In this document: positions 23,901-37,100 of the stretch, one piece after another
How positions within the stretch are numbered: the first letter of the stretch is position 1
How the letters are laid out: each line of letters opens with the position of its first letter
Source of the DNA: Pisaster brevispinus
Taxonomy: Eukaryota > Echinodermata > Asteroidea > Forcipulatida > Asteriidae
DNA length: 64,000 bases
Assembly: GCA_023634235.1 (NCBI GenBank)
Contig: JAMKCF010000002.1
Span: 14,875,091-14,939,090, forward strand
Direction: 5' to 3'
Program-made: the position numbers and the translations under genes
Notes under the pieces: model-generated
What the model was told of the DNA's origin: nothing
The model's input: only the letters and a program-made list of their open reading frames with translations
Databases searched by the model: none

Positions 23901-25281
23901 TACCCAAAAGTCAAGGAAGGGAAGAGATTTGACAAAAAATACCTCACTGGTCTGGGTTCCCCCTTATCCTAGACCCAGAACCTCTCAGATGTTACAATTC
24001 AGGAGGTTGACAGACTCAGAAATGCATCACCAGAAATACAACACTACAGGTTTGGACACAATGTGGACTATTCCTTTCTCTCTTTGGCGACTACTTTTTC
24101 TTCTTTCAAGAAAATCTGTCTCAAGGAGGTTTTGAGAAATCCTGAATTCAGGAAAAAATTACACATCTGGAATACTGTATAACAATTATTGTCTACTTTA
24201 CTCATTGTGGTGTAGTTGAGTTGGTTACACACCTATGTTTCGACACCCCTATAAAATGTATGTTCCTAATCCTTATGGAAACCCTAGTGTGTACATCATG
24301 AGGGGGTGATCATGGAACATGGGGGTGTCTGAACAAGGTTGTCAGAACAAGGTTGTCAGAACAGGGGTGTTGGAATAGGGGGTGTTGGAACACTGTCCCA
24401 TTGTTGTATCCCAGTGGAAACTTCGTTTAAAACTTTTCTTCTTTCCCTGTACTTGACATCTGCACACAGACTTTATATATAATACAAAAAATTCCTTGTG
24501 GAACAAGCTTCTCTTTCAGTTCCCCTGTTGAGACATATTGCAACGACTGTCGACCTCGTTATAACAAGATCGCTGAGACTGGCCAAATAACCTCTTTACA
24601 ACAGGAAAGTTAATAGAAGAGGACAGCAAAACGAAGAAATACAAAGCAGAAATGAGATTCTGGACTTCAGAATGCACTCTTTATAAGCAGAACCTATTTA
24701 CGACGCTTCTCTTTATAATGAGGATTGACTTATTATTTTTCGGTCCCCAGAAGTTTGTGAATCTTAAAGACAGAGAGCAGCCACCTGTATGATTCCTCCT
24801 TCATCTCATTTCTTAGAAATGGGGGGAACAAACTTTTTCATTTGTGATGAGATTTTGCACGTTGCTAGTATCACCGGGGATAAAAATGCAGGCATGATAC
24901 CCTTCTGAATTTAATCTCATTTCTGATTTGATTCTTCTCATAGAAAATCAGTAAGATTGTTACTAGAAAGCTAGTCTTGGTGCAAGACCTTCTTGGGTTA
25001 TTAGTAAAATCAAGCGCACTCGACTCTACATACACGTTGCGACAATTCCACCAATAGAGGGCGTTCCCTGGAAGCCACGAGATCACGTTTTTGTCACAGT
25101 GCTCGCTATTGCTCGATGGCTCTTGATAACGAGCAAAAGCCTTCCACCCAGACTAATAAACAGCCTAACGAGGTCTATAAAAGCCTAGATACCATGTACA
25201 TGTAGGTAATTTCTTTCAAGGTCAAATGTAATGCCTATAAATATTTAGTTGAAAATGCATTCCCCAATCCTTGGGTCATCT

Positions 25282-25395
25282 TCGACCAAGTAACTTGGGG
25301 GCTGTACTCATCTTTTCGAAAATTTCGACATCTGACACCAGATGTATAAATTTAAAAAAAGAAAGAGCACAGCGCCCAAGTTACTGGGTGTCGAA
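25282..25395. mobile_element. Short TIR element
   Basis: Ends tcgaccaagtaacttggg and cccaagttactgggtgtcga are inverted. The interior includes ggctgtactcatcttttcgaa. A diverged match lies just after PINK1 exon 1 at about 18364-18455 (ggcactgtactcctttttt cgaa). Confidence 0.7.
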
Positions 25396-25565
25396 ACATC
25401 TTATACATACTCCATCAACATCATTAAGTAATGTCTGTAGTCTGTTTCCTTAGCACCCTGGAGAAAACAGTGTTTTTACATTACCGTTTCTTCAAGTAAA
25501 ATATCAAATAAATAAACATGAATTGACGTACGTCAATGCACCAATACATGACATTCTTTGGGAAG

Positions 25566-25810
25566 TAACTATTACCTGTCAGCTTGCGGGTGCAAACAAG
25601 TTGAAATCTTTTTTGGGAGGAGTGTTGGATCTGTACAAAGCCATTGTGGTCTCCATGTTTCAAACAGTAGCTCTCCTCTCGTCTTCAGGAGAAAGAGCAG
25701 AGTATCCTGTTTGCAACATCGAGACCACAGCAGCGTTTTTCAGAGCCAACACTCCTCCCATAAGAGATGTACACATGGATGTACCCGCAAGATTACCAGT
25801 TAATACTTAA
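25566..25810. mobile_element. Foldback element with about 110-bp arms
   Basis: Left arm (about 25566-25680) and right arm (about 25695-25810) are inverted and about 75-80% alike by eye. Both carry gggaggagtgttgg, gtggtctc and gcaaaca-type blocks, plus an outer cttgcggg. Only a short central loop remains. Non-coding. Confidence 0.75.
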
Positions 25811-25999
25811 TCTTATCCATACCATGCAAAGCTTCAAGCTAAAGCCGTGGTGTCAAGAAGACCCATCAGGATGTCTGCTGCCACCAAGTGTTTGAAGTTA
25901 TCCATTCAATACCCACGACCAGGAAGCTTTGCATGGTGGGAAAACACAAGCGTCCTGCAGCTGTTCTCCAATGAGGTGTTACATTAAAAGTTCAAAGGT

Positions 26000-26245
26000 T
26001 AGTTTCATGCAGGTGCTTAAGCAAAAACTTGTTAAGCACATTGCAACCTTACTCAGCAAAAACAGTATACCAGCCAAAAAACTATGTAATCTGAACTGTA
26101 TTATGACTGGTTCCCTGCTAGGCAAACACCTGCTAAGCACATTACAAGCTTGCTTAGCAAAAACAGGTTACCAGCCAAGATACTATGTAGTTTCTGTTGT
26201 ATGTGACTGGTTCCCCGCTAAGCAGCTTCATGATATTGGGCCCTT
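26000..26245. repeat. Tandem CTTGCTTAGCA repeat block
   Basis: Two to three diverged copies of a unit reading aagcacattgcaacctt, tagcaaaaacaggttaccagccaa, actatgtag and gactggttccc, ending at a gatattgggcccttt terminus. The family is the same as the GGGCCCAATTTCAT MITEs at 29653-29840 and 50168-50362. Confidence 0.65.
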
Positions 26246-27518
26246 TGTTCTGAGATGAGCCAGTGGTATGACAAGTTGAAGTTTCGATCAGTACAATCCT
26301 GAAGACCATCGGAGCATACTGATCGAAACCTCGAGTTACTACACCATTAGTACTCTCAGAACTTGCACCTCATGCAAGAACAAACGACAAAACTGTACTC
26401 CTCACGTCCGTTAACAAATATTAACATAAAATTACTACAAAATGAACTTAAATTATCAAAAATTGTATTATCAGAATATAATCTGGCCTTATGAACTAAG
26501 ACAACATTTCTTAAACTCTTAATAATTGGGACTTCGCACTCATGCTAAAAACAGAAGCAAAGTACCCAGATCTCAGACAAAATGTCAAATTTCACAAACA
26601 TACGCACGTGTACGTGTCCAAGTTTTATGTGTGTACTGACTGCACTACTAGTGCAGTTTGCGCGTTGATGATGCGATGATCGCAAAAGTGGTGGAATGTT
26701 TGTCTGACAGCAGCGGGAAATTTTTTTTCAGCAAAAGTGATGTCATTAGTGCGGAGTGCTGTTTCCTGTGTAGTGAACTGTTTTATACGCAGACTACCAG
26801 ATCAGCATGTTTATTACTGTGCGTAAGGCCGGTAACCTGCAGACATTTTCAACCCTTTGACAATGATGTAACTAGGCAAGCATTTGTATATTAATGCTAA
26901 TTCAATGCCAACTACCAATCAAAATGCAATCTTCAGAATGTCATAGGGAAGCTGATAAACTGGCAAAAATTAATCCTACTAAAAATTATTTTGGTTGATT
27001 ATTTTCTGTTTTATTCCATCTGTTTCTTTGACGGCAACCATGAAGTTATTGGTACAGACACTTGTGTGTGCAAGGTCACCCGAAGTTGGTGCACCAAGGT
27101 AGCTGAATATCATGCTAGAAAGAGGTCGGTACTTTCACCGGTGAAAAGTGGGTAGAGGTAACCATTAGTTTCTGAATAACGATAAATATTATTTAAGTAT
27201 CCTCCACTTCTTTCCTTAATATAGGTCAACACTTTCAGTTGAAGGAAAACTCACTCTGAATCTCTCGGAACTCTCTCCTTATCCGAAATCAACCAGTAAC
27301 AAAAATACACACAACAAATAAATAGTTTTAAAACAAAATTTGGTTTTTTTTAAACAAAAAAACCTCATTTGCATTTTTTTCCGTGTTTTGATTCATGCCT
27401 GTCTGTTAACAGTTTTGTTGTTGTTGCAAGTTGACGTTAATTTAAACCCTGTCGATAACCATCTGAGAAGAATATCTTTGCTAGGAGGCGGAGTGAGAGG
27501 TGGCACGGCGTGACCTCG

Positions 27519-28152
27519 TCACAACAAAGTCGTCTTGGATTGCATCCACTCAGAAATTTTCTGCTTGAGATCAGTGGCTGGAAAGATGAAAAAAAAAAGT
27601 TTTTTATTTTTTAAGAATGGGTAAACCATCTTTAATGATAATGCATGATTGGTAACAACACAGGGTATTGATATTATATACTTTTTGAGGCTTTGCATGG
27701 TGAGGTATCAATGTATATTCGGTTTGCGGTAACACCATGTGCTACTAGCTATGTAGATTTGTTCTTAGAGAACTAGGCCTTGCTTTTAATTCTACTGCCG
27801 CGGAGTAGATTTTGGAAATTGGGCAACAACTTCGGGAGACTACTTAGTTCTGAAAAGAACTGTCCAGCTTATTAGCTACTGGGCGGAGGGTAGGAAATCG
27901 GTATTTTTATATTGTTACATCAGTTTACTAGCCCGTAGCAGTTTTGACTAGACAATGTACGCCGGGCTAGTTGTTGAGGGCCAGCCCTGCATGTTGACCA
28001 CCCACCTGGTTCCAGCATGTCGCTAGTGAGTTCTTGACGGTTGAATGGATCCGTCTGGGAGTTGAGGAGATGACGCTCGATGATCTTTCTCTCCATGATG
28101 TGACCGGAGGGGAGAATAACCGGGTCATACATCAGAGTGTTCATCAAGGGAT
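27519..28152 (-). other. UBE4B: U-box exons of UBE4B
   Basis: The last two exons encode the E2-binding U-box: [17 protein letters not shown], the [15 protein letters not shown] block, [16 protein letters not shown], then [10 protein letters not shown] to the stop at 27519-27521. All core hydrophobic positions of a working U-box are present, including the PFNR turn. The exon junction is phase 1 with GTGGGT as donor. Confidence 0.95.
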
Positions 28153-31100
28153 CTGAAACGAGGAATTACGAGCAGTTCAACACAGTTCAACACAGTTCAA
28201 CACAGTTCAACACAGTTCAACACAGTTCAACACAGTTCAACACAGTTCTGCTGAGTTCTTCACAAAGCGCACAGATCCTAGTAGCTTCAATTCCAGCAAA
28301 AATGCTTGGGCCACCTGACAATTACCTTCCCCGCCCCCAGCTCAGGCATATTTTAACCTTAAAAACCAGGACTACCTTGATGTATCTCACTTAAAATATC
28401 CCGGATGTACCCACAAAAAAAACATTGGCGATAAAATTAAACGTTCTTACACAGAGCCTGGATACCAGATGGCTGGACTGAAGCGACAATATCGTGTCAA
28501 CTTTGAACTTAAAAGAGCAGAGAAAGCCTGCGAGTGCAGTCACTGTGTGCAATAAGGAGCAATGACCTACGGAGGCACTGGCCTGGACACTGACCTTTGA
28601 ACTCGTCCGGCGCGTCATCAAAGTCCATCTCCTGCTGTTGGTTTCGGGTTCTGATCTCGCTGGCTCTGTCCATCAGCTTGGAGAACTGCTGGATCTCTGA
28701 ATGCGTCTTGAATTTATACAGGAAGTGAATTGCATCTTTGACCAGCTCAGCTCGGAACGAGCGCTACGAGTGGAAAAACACACACAAAAATGATTGGTTT
28801 ATTTTCAGGGAACTTTTTGCAGAACCAGGGAGAGTCGGCAGCTCTGTGGTTCACTTTCACAGAAATTAAAAAAAGTTGTCTCACAGAAGTACATACTTTG
28901 GCAGAGTATATATATTAATTGGTTATGATTTCTCAAAAATTTGCATCCGGCACAAATTACTTCTTTAAAAAAATAGCTTACGGGATACCAGCCAAAAGAC
29001 ACTGGTTATCATAAGTAATTCTGGATGAAGACAAGTTCCTACAGACTCAATTTACGAGTTGTGCATCTTTCTGAAATCTGGCCGAGAACTGGTCTCAGCC
29101 GGTCTGAACCAGTCATATCAAGCTTGTTTTTTTGGTAAAATGCTGACCTCATCATTGGCAAGGGCTACAGCCAGCTCCTCACTGTCCAGATTCAAGTAGA
29201 TCGTGGTCAGTCGGTCGAGCATCTTGCGCGGTTGGAAGCCGTACTTGTCTTTATTCTCTACAATGAGGTCATTGCACTTTGGTCCACACAGCTGCTGAAG
29301 GTTAAAGTTCAGCATAGCAGCGAGACGATCGCAAAGTTCCTGTGTATGAGAGAAAAAAAAAAAACGAAATAAAATTTTTGTTCCGAAAATTGGATTGCAG
29401 ATAGGTTGTAAGTTTTCCACAAATGGGATACAATTCAATAGTCAGTGATAGTATGAAAGAAATATCGTACATCCTTGGAGATTCATCTTTGAAACTTATA
29501 CTTCAGGGCTTGATTCCGCTAAGCACCAAGATTCATCTTACGATGAGTTGTCAATATCATCATAGTGATTTGTATTGTGACATCACACTTTGCTTAGCAA
29601 TCAAGATTGATACACAGTTGAAATCACTCGTAGATCTTTGTGAAATCGACCCCCAGGGCCCAATTTCATAAAGCTGTTAATCGGAAAATACTGCTTAGCA
29701 AATTTCTTTGCCGAGTGAAAGATGAGTGGGGCACCAGTCACTACAATGTAAACTTAATAGAATTTTAGTTGGTAACCTGTTTCTGCTAAGAAAGATTTGT
29801 TCTGTGCCTAGCAAGTTTGTGTGTGCAGGCCTCATTGGTTGTCTAGCGGGACTCTAATCGAGTTCCAGTCTTACCGGTCTTAGGAATGGTTTCTTGATGA
29901 CATTAGTGAGGTAATTGAACATCTCTAGGGTTTCATTGGCTAGTGTCAGGTAGGAGCGACACTGCCGTTCATCAGTGGACAGCTGGCGGGTCTTTCCTTG
30001 TCGTTCCTCCTGGAAAAACAAAGTCAAAATATAAATGTCAGTTAGTCACATTTGACATGCACCTTTCAGACTATCTGAATTCTTTAGAATCCCTTAGCAT
30101 AGAAGTGACTCAAACTGAAAATATGAGAACTCTTAAATCATTTTAATTCTTATAATTCTGCAAATCAATTCTATAATTCTGCTATTCTAAATTCTATAAC
30201 TCTACAACTATACAACTCCATAATTCAACAACTTCCCTCTGCAATTCTACAATTCTGCATCTCTACAAATCTACAACTCTACAATTCTACAATTCTATAA
30301 TTCAACAACTTCCCTCTGCAATTCTACAATTCTGCATCTCTACCAATCTACAACTCTACAACTCTACAATTCTACAATTCAACAACTTCACTCTGCAATT
30401 CTACAATTCTGCATCTCTACACCTCTACAATTTTACAATTCTCGTCACATTGACAATTATTTGTCATAACCATCTTTACAGCGCCTTATAAAGCGCGTGA
30501 TTCTATGGACTCTAAACCCAGAAATCCACAGTAAGCAGTGACATGAAATTTGACACTGCTCATTTGGGGCCTTCATAAAAAAAAAGAATATCACAAATTA
30601 TAAAACAGAAGATCAAACAAAACCCACGGGCAACTAAACCAATAGGTTTAAAACTACATTTTAAAAAACTTTTAAAAGAGAAAGAGACATGAATAAATTG
30701 AGAAACTATAAAAAGTATATTAGAACAGTTCAAATATATAAAAAGAATACTTTTTTATTTTTGGAGAATTTAGAGAAATTTACAGAAACTTAGTGGCCCC
30801 CCCCCCTGTTGTTGGCGCTTGCGCTGTTGGATGTGTACAGAAATAAACAAATTGAAAAAGAGACTTCACCTGATCCAAAGCGTTCCAGGCCTCTTTGTTC
30901 TTCATGGCTTCCTGGACCTCATGGATTCTCTTCAGGCAAGCTAAACTCTCATCCAGTAGGAATGTGGTGTCGTTCATCAGCATGTTGATAAAGCGTACAA
31001 ACTCAGACTGCGATCTAGTCAACGGAAAACAACAAATATAAATGTTTTCATAAAGGGTCTATTTCATTACGTTCCTTTGCACAAAAAGTTCTGCTAAAAA

Positions 31101-34100
31101 AAACAAAACAACAACAACAATTCAAAACAAGTTACCAGCCAAAATACCATATGACTTCTATTGCTTGAGACTGGTGCCCTGCAACTAATTGCTTAGTAAA
31201 TATATCTATTAACCACTATCTCTTTCGGGAGGATGAGTTCCAATGCAGGTCACGACACTTGCAAGACACTTAACTATAATTGCTTCTCTTCACCCACGGG
31301 TAAATGGGTACCTGTGAGGGCAGAGATGGTTCTTGTGATTGACTTAGTTTGGTGCGCTACATATTTGGCAGTGCAGGCTCAGGGCTTGAATTTGGGGGAA
31401 ATATCCACAAGACTGAAGGGCTTGTAGCTCAATTTTTTTTACTGGACCTGAATTTATTTTACAAGACCAAAATCAAAACGAGTTAAACAAGCACTAAGAC
31501 AAATTCTATCTCATTTGTCTTATGTGTAGTACTTCAATACTGAAGAGAACTGAAATACGTTTATCATAATCACAGTCAAAATGATCATATGACACAATGA
31601 GGTAGCCTATTATTATTCAATAGGATAACACAAGACCACCGGACTTGTCCAGTCATGAGTTTACTGGCCCGAGGCTAAAATCACTGGCCTCGGGCCAGTG
31701 GTCCAGTGTTAATTTCAAGCCCTGAGGCTGTATACTCCCAAGGGATCTGAGATTGTTTTAAGGAATGATATAAACAACCCATTGACCAGAGGCGATAATG
31801 CTCATGAACTATTAGCGTCCAAATTGGCGAGTACCAGTGTCCAATATTATTTGTTTTTACTTACGTGCTGAATTTGACCATGGCATTTTGATGCATAGGA
31901 AGTCGCCACAGCGATTTGAAGATAATACTAATGTGGTAGCGGATGCTGAACTTGTCATAGAATTCGCTGCTGGCACCGGTCTGCTCAACATCTTTAAAAC
32001 GGATAGAAAGATTTAACGATTAAGAAGTTATTTTTAAGTGCTTTATTTCATTGTAGATGATGACCCATTTTAAAACACAGCTATGGGTTCGGCTTCCCCT
32101 GAAAAAGAGGGTCAACAGGTACTGGAGTTAGTGCTCAAAATCTCCCTTTTCCTTGGGGGTTATGGTGTAATACCCTATTTTAGACGCTTGTCCTCTTGTT
32201 GTACAAACAAGGATTATGAGAGATCGAAAGGCTGCCACCATTGTTTGTCATTGTAATCTGCATAGGGGAGGCAAGTACGAGATTCCAGCATACCATGACA
32301 GATTATCGGCCGTGGCTTACAGCAAAGTTTTGGCGAATTCACGGTGAAGAAATTTCATATTTTCTCGAAAGAACAAAAACTCCCAGTGCATTTTTTGAGA
32401 ACATTTGTTATTTTAGGGTTTCATTGTGACAACGATATTCTCAAAAACAAAACATTTCGGAGATTCAAAAAAAGGGTGAATACCCCACGAATGCACATTT
32501 TTAATACAGTTATGAGGTGGTTACGTTAAATAGAATTGCGAACTTTACCAAAGAATTTTGTTGTCAAACCTACCTGTATAGAACGTCATGAGAGAGGGGA
32601 CCAAGTGATTCAAGGCTAGTCGATGTAGCTGGATAGCTTCATAGATCTTAGCCGTCTTCGCCTGCACTGCTGGACTCAGGACAAATACAACCTGAAAAAC
32701 AGAGTTACACTAAACATTGAAGACTCGCAAGTACAATGCCCCAAATCAGTTTTTCCAGAAACTGTTAAATGCAATTTAAAATTAAACTCAAGAGTGATGT
32801 ACAAAACTTTTAGCGAATCTCATCAAACGAAAAACCAAAGCAGAAAGTATCTTGGAGAGTCTGAGCCAGAGTTTGAGTCTGCATTTCTGGAGAATAAAAA
32901 GTACAAGCAATCTGAAGGACAATGAGCGAAGCCCCCTGCGTACGATAAAGAGCATTTTTACCTCTACTAGCTTAGCGACGAGGTACGGGTTGCGGATACA
33001 GTGGGCAGAGCAGATGATGATCACGATGAATTGAACCATGTCTTGTTGGGCAGTGTCCTCAAGAGCTTGTGGGCAGTGTCTAAGAGAGAGAGAGACAGAG
33101 GACGAGTGAGAACAAAGAGCACTAAACTACAACCTCCTGCAAGACCATTACAGTCATCCACTAGACCACCGAGATTGCCCGGTAGCTAGAGGCAGTTTGA
33201 ATCCTTTCTTTTAGCAGCGGGTAACCACAACCATTGCATATGTAAGACCAAACAATATTCTTTATCCCTGATGTAAATTTAACATCTACTTGGAGTAACC
33301 ACCCACCCACCCGAGTAATAAGCCTGTATTTTTTGTCTTCACATGACTCAAGAAAGTACCGAGTATACAGTGCTTAAAACACATCAGTGAATGGGTAACA
33401 ACTAATTGAAGGTTTTGAAGGCATTTTGGAGGCTAAAATTTAAACTTTTCAAAAAATGAGTTATCGCTTAACATCACAAGGTTAGACTGCCACTTCAAGG
33501 TGAGGCCTACACTTAATTGTTTGGGCTGTTGACCCAAATCAACCGTCACCAGGGGCACATTGCCACTTACTCCTGGGGGCTGAAACAGGGTTACCCCCCT
33601 TCACAGTCTGTAAGGATGTAGGCATGGGTATCATCCACTAGGAGCCTGGCTGGTAGAGCAGTGTGCACTACCTTCCCAACTTCTTACCAAGCTATTATGG
33701 TTAACTGCCTTTCTCAAGGGCACATAGTGTCATGACCGGGATTCGAACCCACACTCTGATGCTGACAACACCAGAGCTCGGGTCCGGTGAACTAGACCGC
33801 TCGGCCACGACACGCCGGCAGTGAAGAGAGCAATTTGATACTTTGAATGGCTTCAAACTTACTGTACAGTAAATAAGATAAATTCAGCAATATCTTCGAT
33901 GTAGTGTTCTGGCAGAGTGGCAAACTCCATGGGCACTTCCTTCGGCAGAGGTAGAGTTATTCTTCTAGCAAAACAAAAACATCAAATAATGAACAACAAC
34001 GGCATCTGACTACGTAATTTTATTTTATTCATTTCAAGTTGAACAAAGAAAAATTTACTCGAGCGGGATTTGAACCTACTACCTTTTTGAAAGTTCATCC

Positions 34101-37100
34101 AATTTAAAATCAGAAACTGGGATGAGGGAGACTTACTCTTGGTCTTTGGGCTTCAGCATCATCAGAAGAAGGGACATGACCGAGCCGTAGAACTGGAAGC
34201 AATTCCTGAGGAGTGTCTCGTCCAGGAGGCCTGCGTCACCGCACATCTTGGCTTTGTCAAGTTTCTGATGGGACCAGAGTACAAATTAAGAATTGGTTAC
34301 ATCGCAGTTTGGGGTCGGTCAGAGTAACACAAGACCCTCATGAACAACACCTCCCCCCTCCCCACCCCCAAATAAATGAAGAAATATATAAACAATTACA
34401 TGTACATTCAAATATTCAGGAGGTAAATTCTTATTAGTTAATTGGCTTATATTTTTTTTTCTCTAAAAAGTCAGGGCCAGAGGTTGAATTGAATTTGAAT
34501 TACAACATTTAACAAAACAATTACAAAGTAAAGGCGCACAAGGCCAAGTAAAGAACCTACTCTAACTCTAAAAATATTAAAAAGAAACAAATTAACAAAT
34601 TAAACTAAATTTACCAAAAAAACACAACAAAGAGAACACACAGAAATCACGACAAAAACAAAAGACGGAAAGCAAGTGCATGAATAAAAAGTGTCTATCA
34701 AAATTTGATATTAGGCTCTTGAAATTGTTGTTGTGCTTTCTCCGAACTTTTAAAACCTTTTCTAATGAACCAGCTAGAACGATTCTCATAAATGCTCGTC
34801 TCGAGACAACATAAAGGCTCTGAAAACCAGGGGGTGAAAATCATTGCTGACAAAAAAGTCTGTTATTAGGATCCAAATTTCTGGAGGTATGTTGAGATGA
34901 TGGCATTTCTGCCTTTTGGTAACCCCTGGAGTTATAGATTTCAAGGAGCTTTTGGGAACAGTCTCATCAGCACTTGAGAAGTGGATCAAAGAGCAGGATT
35001 TCTTTATATCTGAAGAAAATAACAGCTATTTTTTTCGTCAAGCAGGCTTAAAAAAAGGATGAATTCAGGAAAAAGTCAAATTTTTCTCATTTGTCAATTT
35101 TCTCAATCTGTCATAGCCTCTGCAGCCTCCACTACAGCTCCTTACCTTTATCTGTGACTTCCATTTCTCAAGGAGCTGTCGGTTGCGTCTTTCGCTGGGC
35201 GTGCCCTTCCACTGATCCTCCTGCCCCTGCATCTCCTCCACCATGCGGGCAAGCTCTCTCATCCCGCGGATACGACGGGTGAAGTGACGGCACGCTGGCA
35301 TGAGGGCCAGGTGCTGGCAGTGCAGCGTCAGGAAGTAGCACTGGGTCGGGAATTTGGGATCCACCCAAGACGTTGGAGGTTTTTCTGGAGATGAGATCAT
35401 TTATAATTTAAAATACTATGCACCACCAAGAGTTTGTCTCAGAGAGGTCATTCAGACCTTTCTTAAAGGTAGGGTCATACATTGGTAAATACTCCAAAAA
35501 TTAACGACCATAAAAACTTACTTGGTGAGAAGCACTGCAGCTGTTGATAGTATAAACTATTTTGAAAAAGGATTCCCTTCGAACTAATACGGTTTGGATA
35601 ATTTGTCATCCAAGAACATTTGAATCTGAGAAGTGATTAATGCGTGAATGGTTTCTCAGATTTCTGAGGGTTGACTGAAAAATCAAATTTCCGTGGTGTC
35701 TGTTCGCGAATGCTGTGGTCAGAGATTGAATTAGTACACGCAGTCACCTCGCTGAACATGGATGGATTTTCTAATTCTTGATGAAGATACCGTGACAGCT
35801 TTTTTCGCATTGTTACCTCCTCTTTTATATCAAGAAGTCAGACTTACTGGTTTGCTCCACCCATTCAGTAGCCTCTTGTGATGTTGCTTTTAGTCTGGTG
35901 TCATTGGCGATGTCAATAAGGGATTTGGGATGATGTGGGTACATCACATCAATCTGATGAAGTAAAAAAGGGAACAAGACATCATGAGATTTCAAATTTT
36001 GAAATGTTAGTCAGGAATAAATACCATTTTTGAGTTTGCAAAGGGCACTTGCTTTGAGAAACTAATGACTGACGCTCGGACGTTTCTTTCCAGATGTGGT
36101 CCCCGAAAACACGCCCCTTGTGATTACAATGTGCCCCGTCATGCTTACCATATCTAGTGTAATTTTGGTGCTGAGCTTTTGTAAAATGACCAAGAGGTTC
36201 AGCATGGATCCATCGCCGGCAACGAGACTTTCATCGACCTGATCAAAACAAAAATACCAAACAAAATAACAAATAAACAACTACAAAATCAATATGCATA
36301 GGTGTGTATTTTGTGACAAGAGCTTTTACACAAAGGGTAGAAGGGTGATGGTGTGGGGGGGGGGGATTTATGGATCGTCTCACAAGTTGGAACGGTAGGA
36401 ACGTTCTAACTGGTCCGGATAAGTATTCCAGCGCGTGCTCTTAGACTGTTCCGTTGGACCGTCTGAACGGTCCATTAATGCGCGTATTCACTCATGTAGG
36501 ATTGCTCGCGTACTTCGCACAATGATGCAGTCTAGCGGAACGTTCGGGCGGTCCACTGGATTGCAGGTGTGTACCCAACGGGACCCTTTCTTTTGCGCCT
36601 AGAACGCGCCCAACGTTTGGAACGCTCTCTTACCTGCATCTGTGCTCTCTTCTGATTCCGTTTAATGACAGTTGCAAAGTATGTCACCATCGCCTCTCGG
36701 CTGTCAGAGTTGACGAGGATGCTGTGCACGATATCATGAAGCTCTTTCTAAAGATGAAAACAAATAAAAATCTACCAAGTCAGAAGATTAGAAACATCAA
36801 ATTTTAATCCGAGATGGATTATCTCCTGGCCTCACTCAATAAAAAAAGAGTCCAATAAGCCACCTGACGTCATCGTCAAAATAACCTTAGGAGTCGGAGT
36901 GTAGCGCATATATTTGGTGATGTGGCGTTTTACACACTTACCATAACTTTCATGCGCAATTTGACTCTCAAAACGGCGCGTGTAGCCGACAGCAGCCGCG
37001 TGTGACACGTTTCAATGATGTTGGATTTTGTGAGTCAGAATGAGAAAACTAAAGATATTGTGTGACTGATATCACCATCCACTAATAAAACACCAAGTAT

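Larger units (their letters stand above)
22299..27518. other. Intergenic region between the 3' ends of PINK1 and UBE4B
   Basis: No gene recognised. Contents: a likely PINK1 3' untranslated region; a gggtacccgggtac self-complementary cluster at about 22674-22722; a MITE at 23725-23900; short ggttgtcagaaca repeats near 24320-24395; a TIR element at 25282-25395; a foldback at 25566-25810; and a cttgcttagca repeat block at about 26000-26245. Confidence 0.5.

Noticed and set aside
28182..28246. Short regular repeat that could look like a CRISPR array
   Set aside because: The 10-bp units have no spacers and lie in an animal intron.
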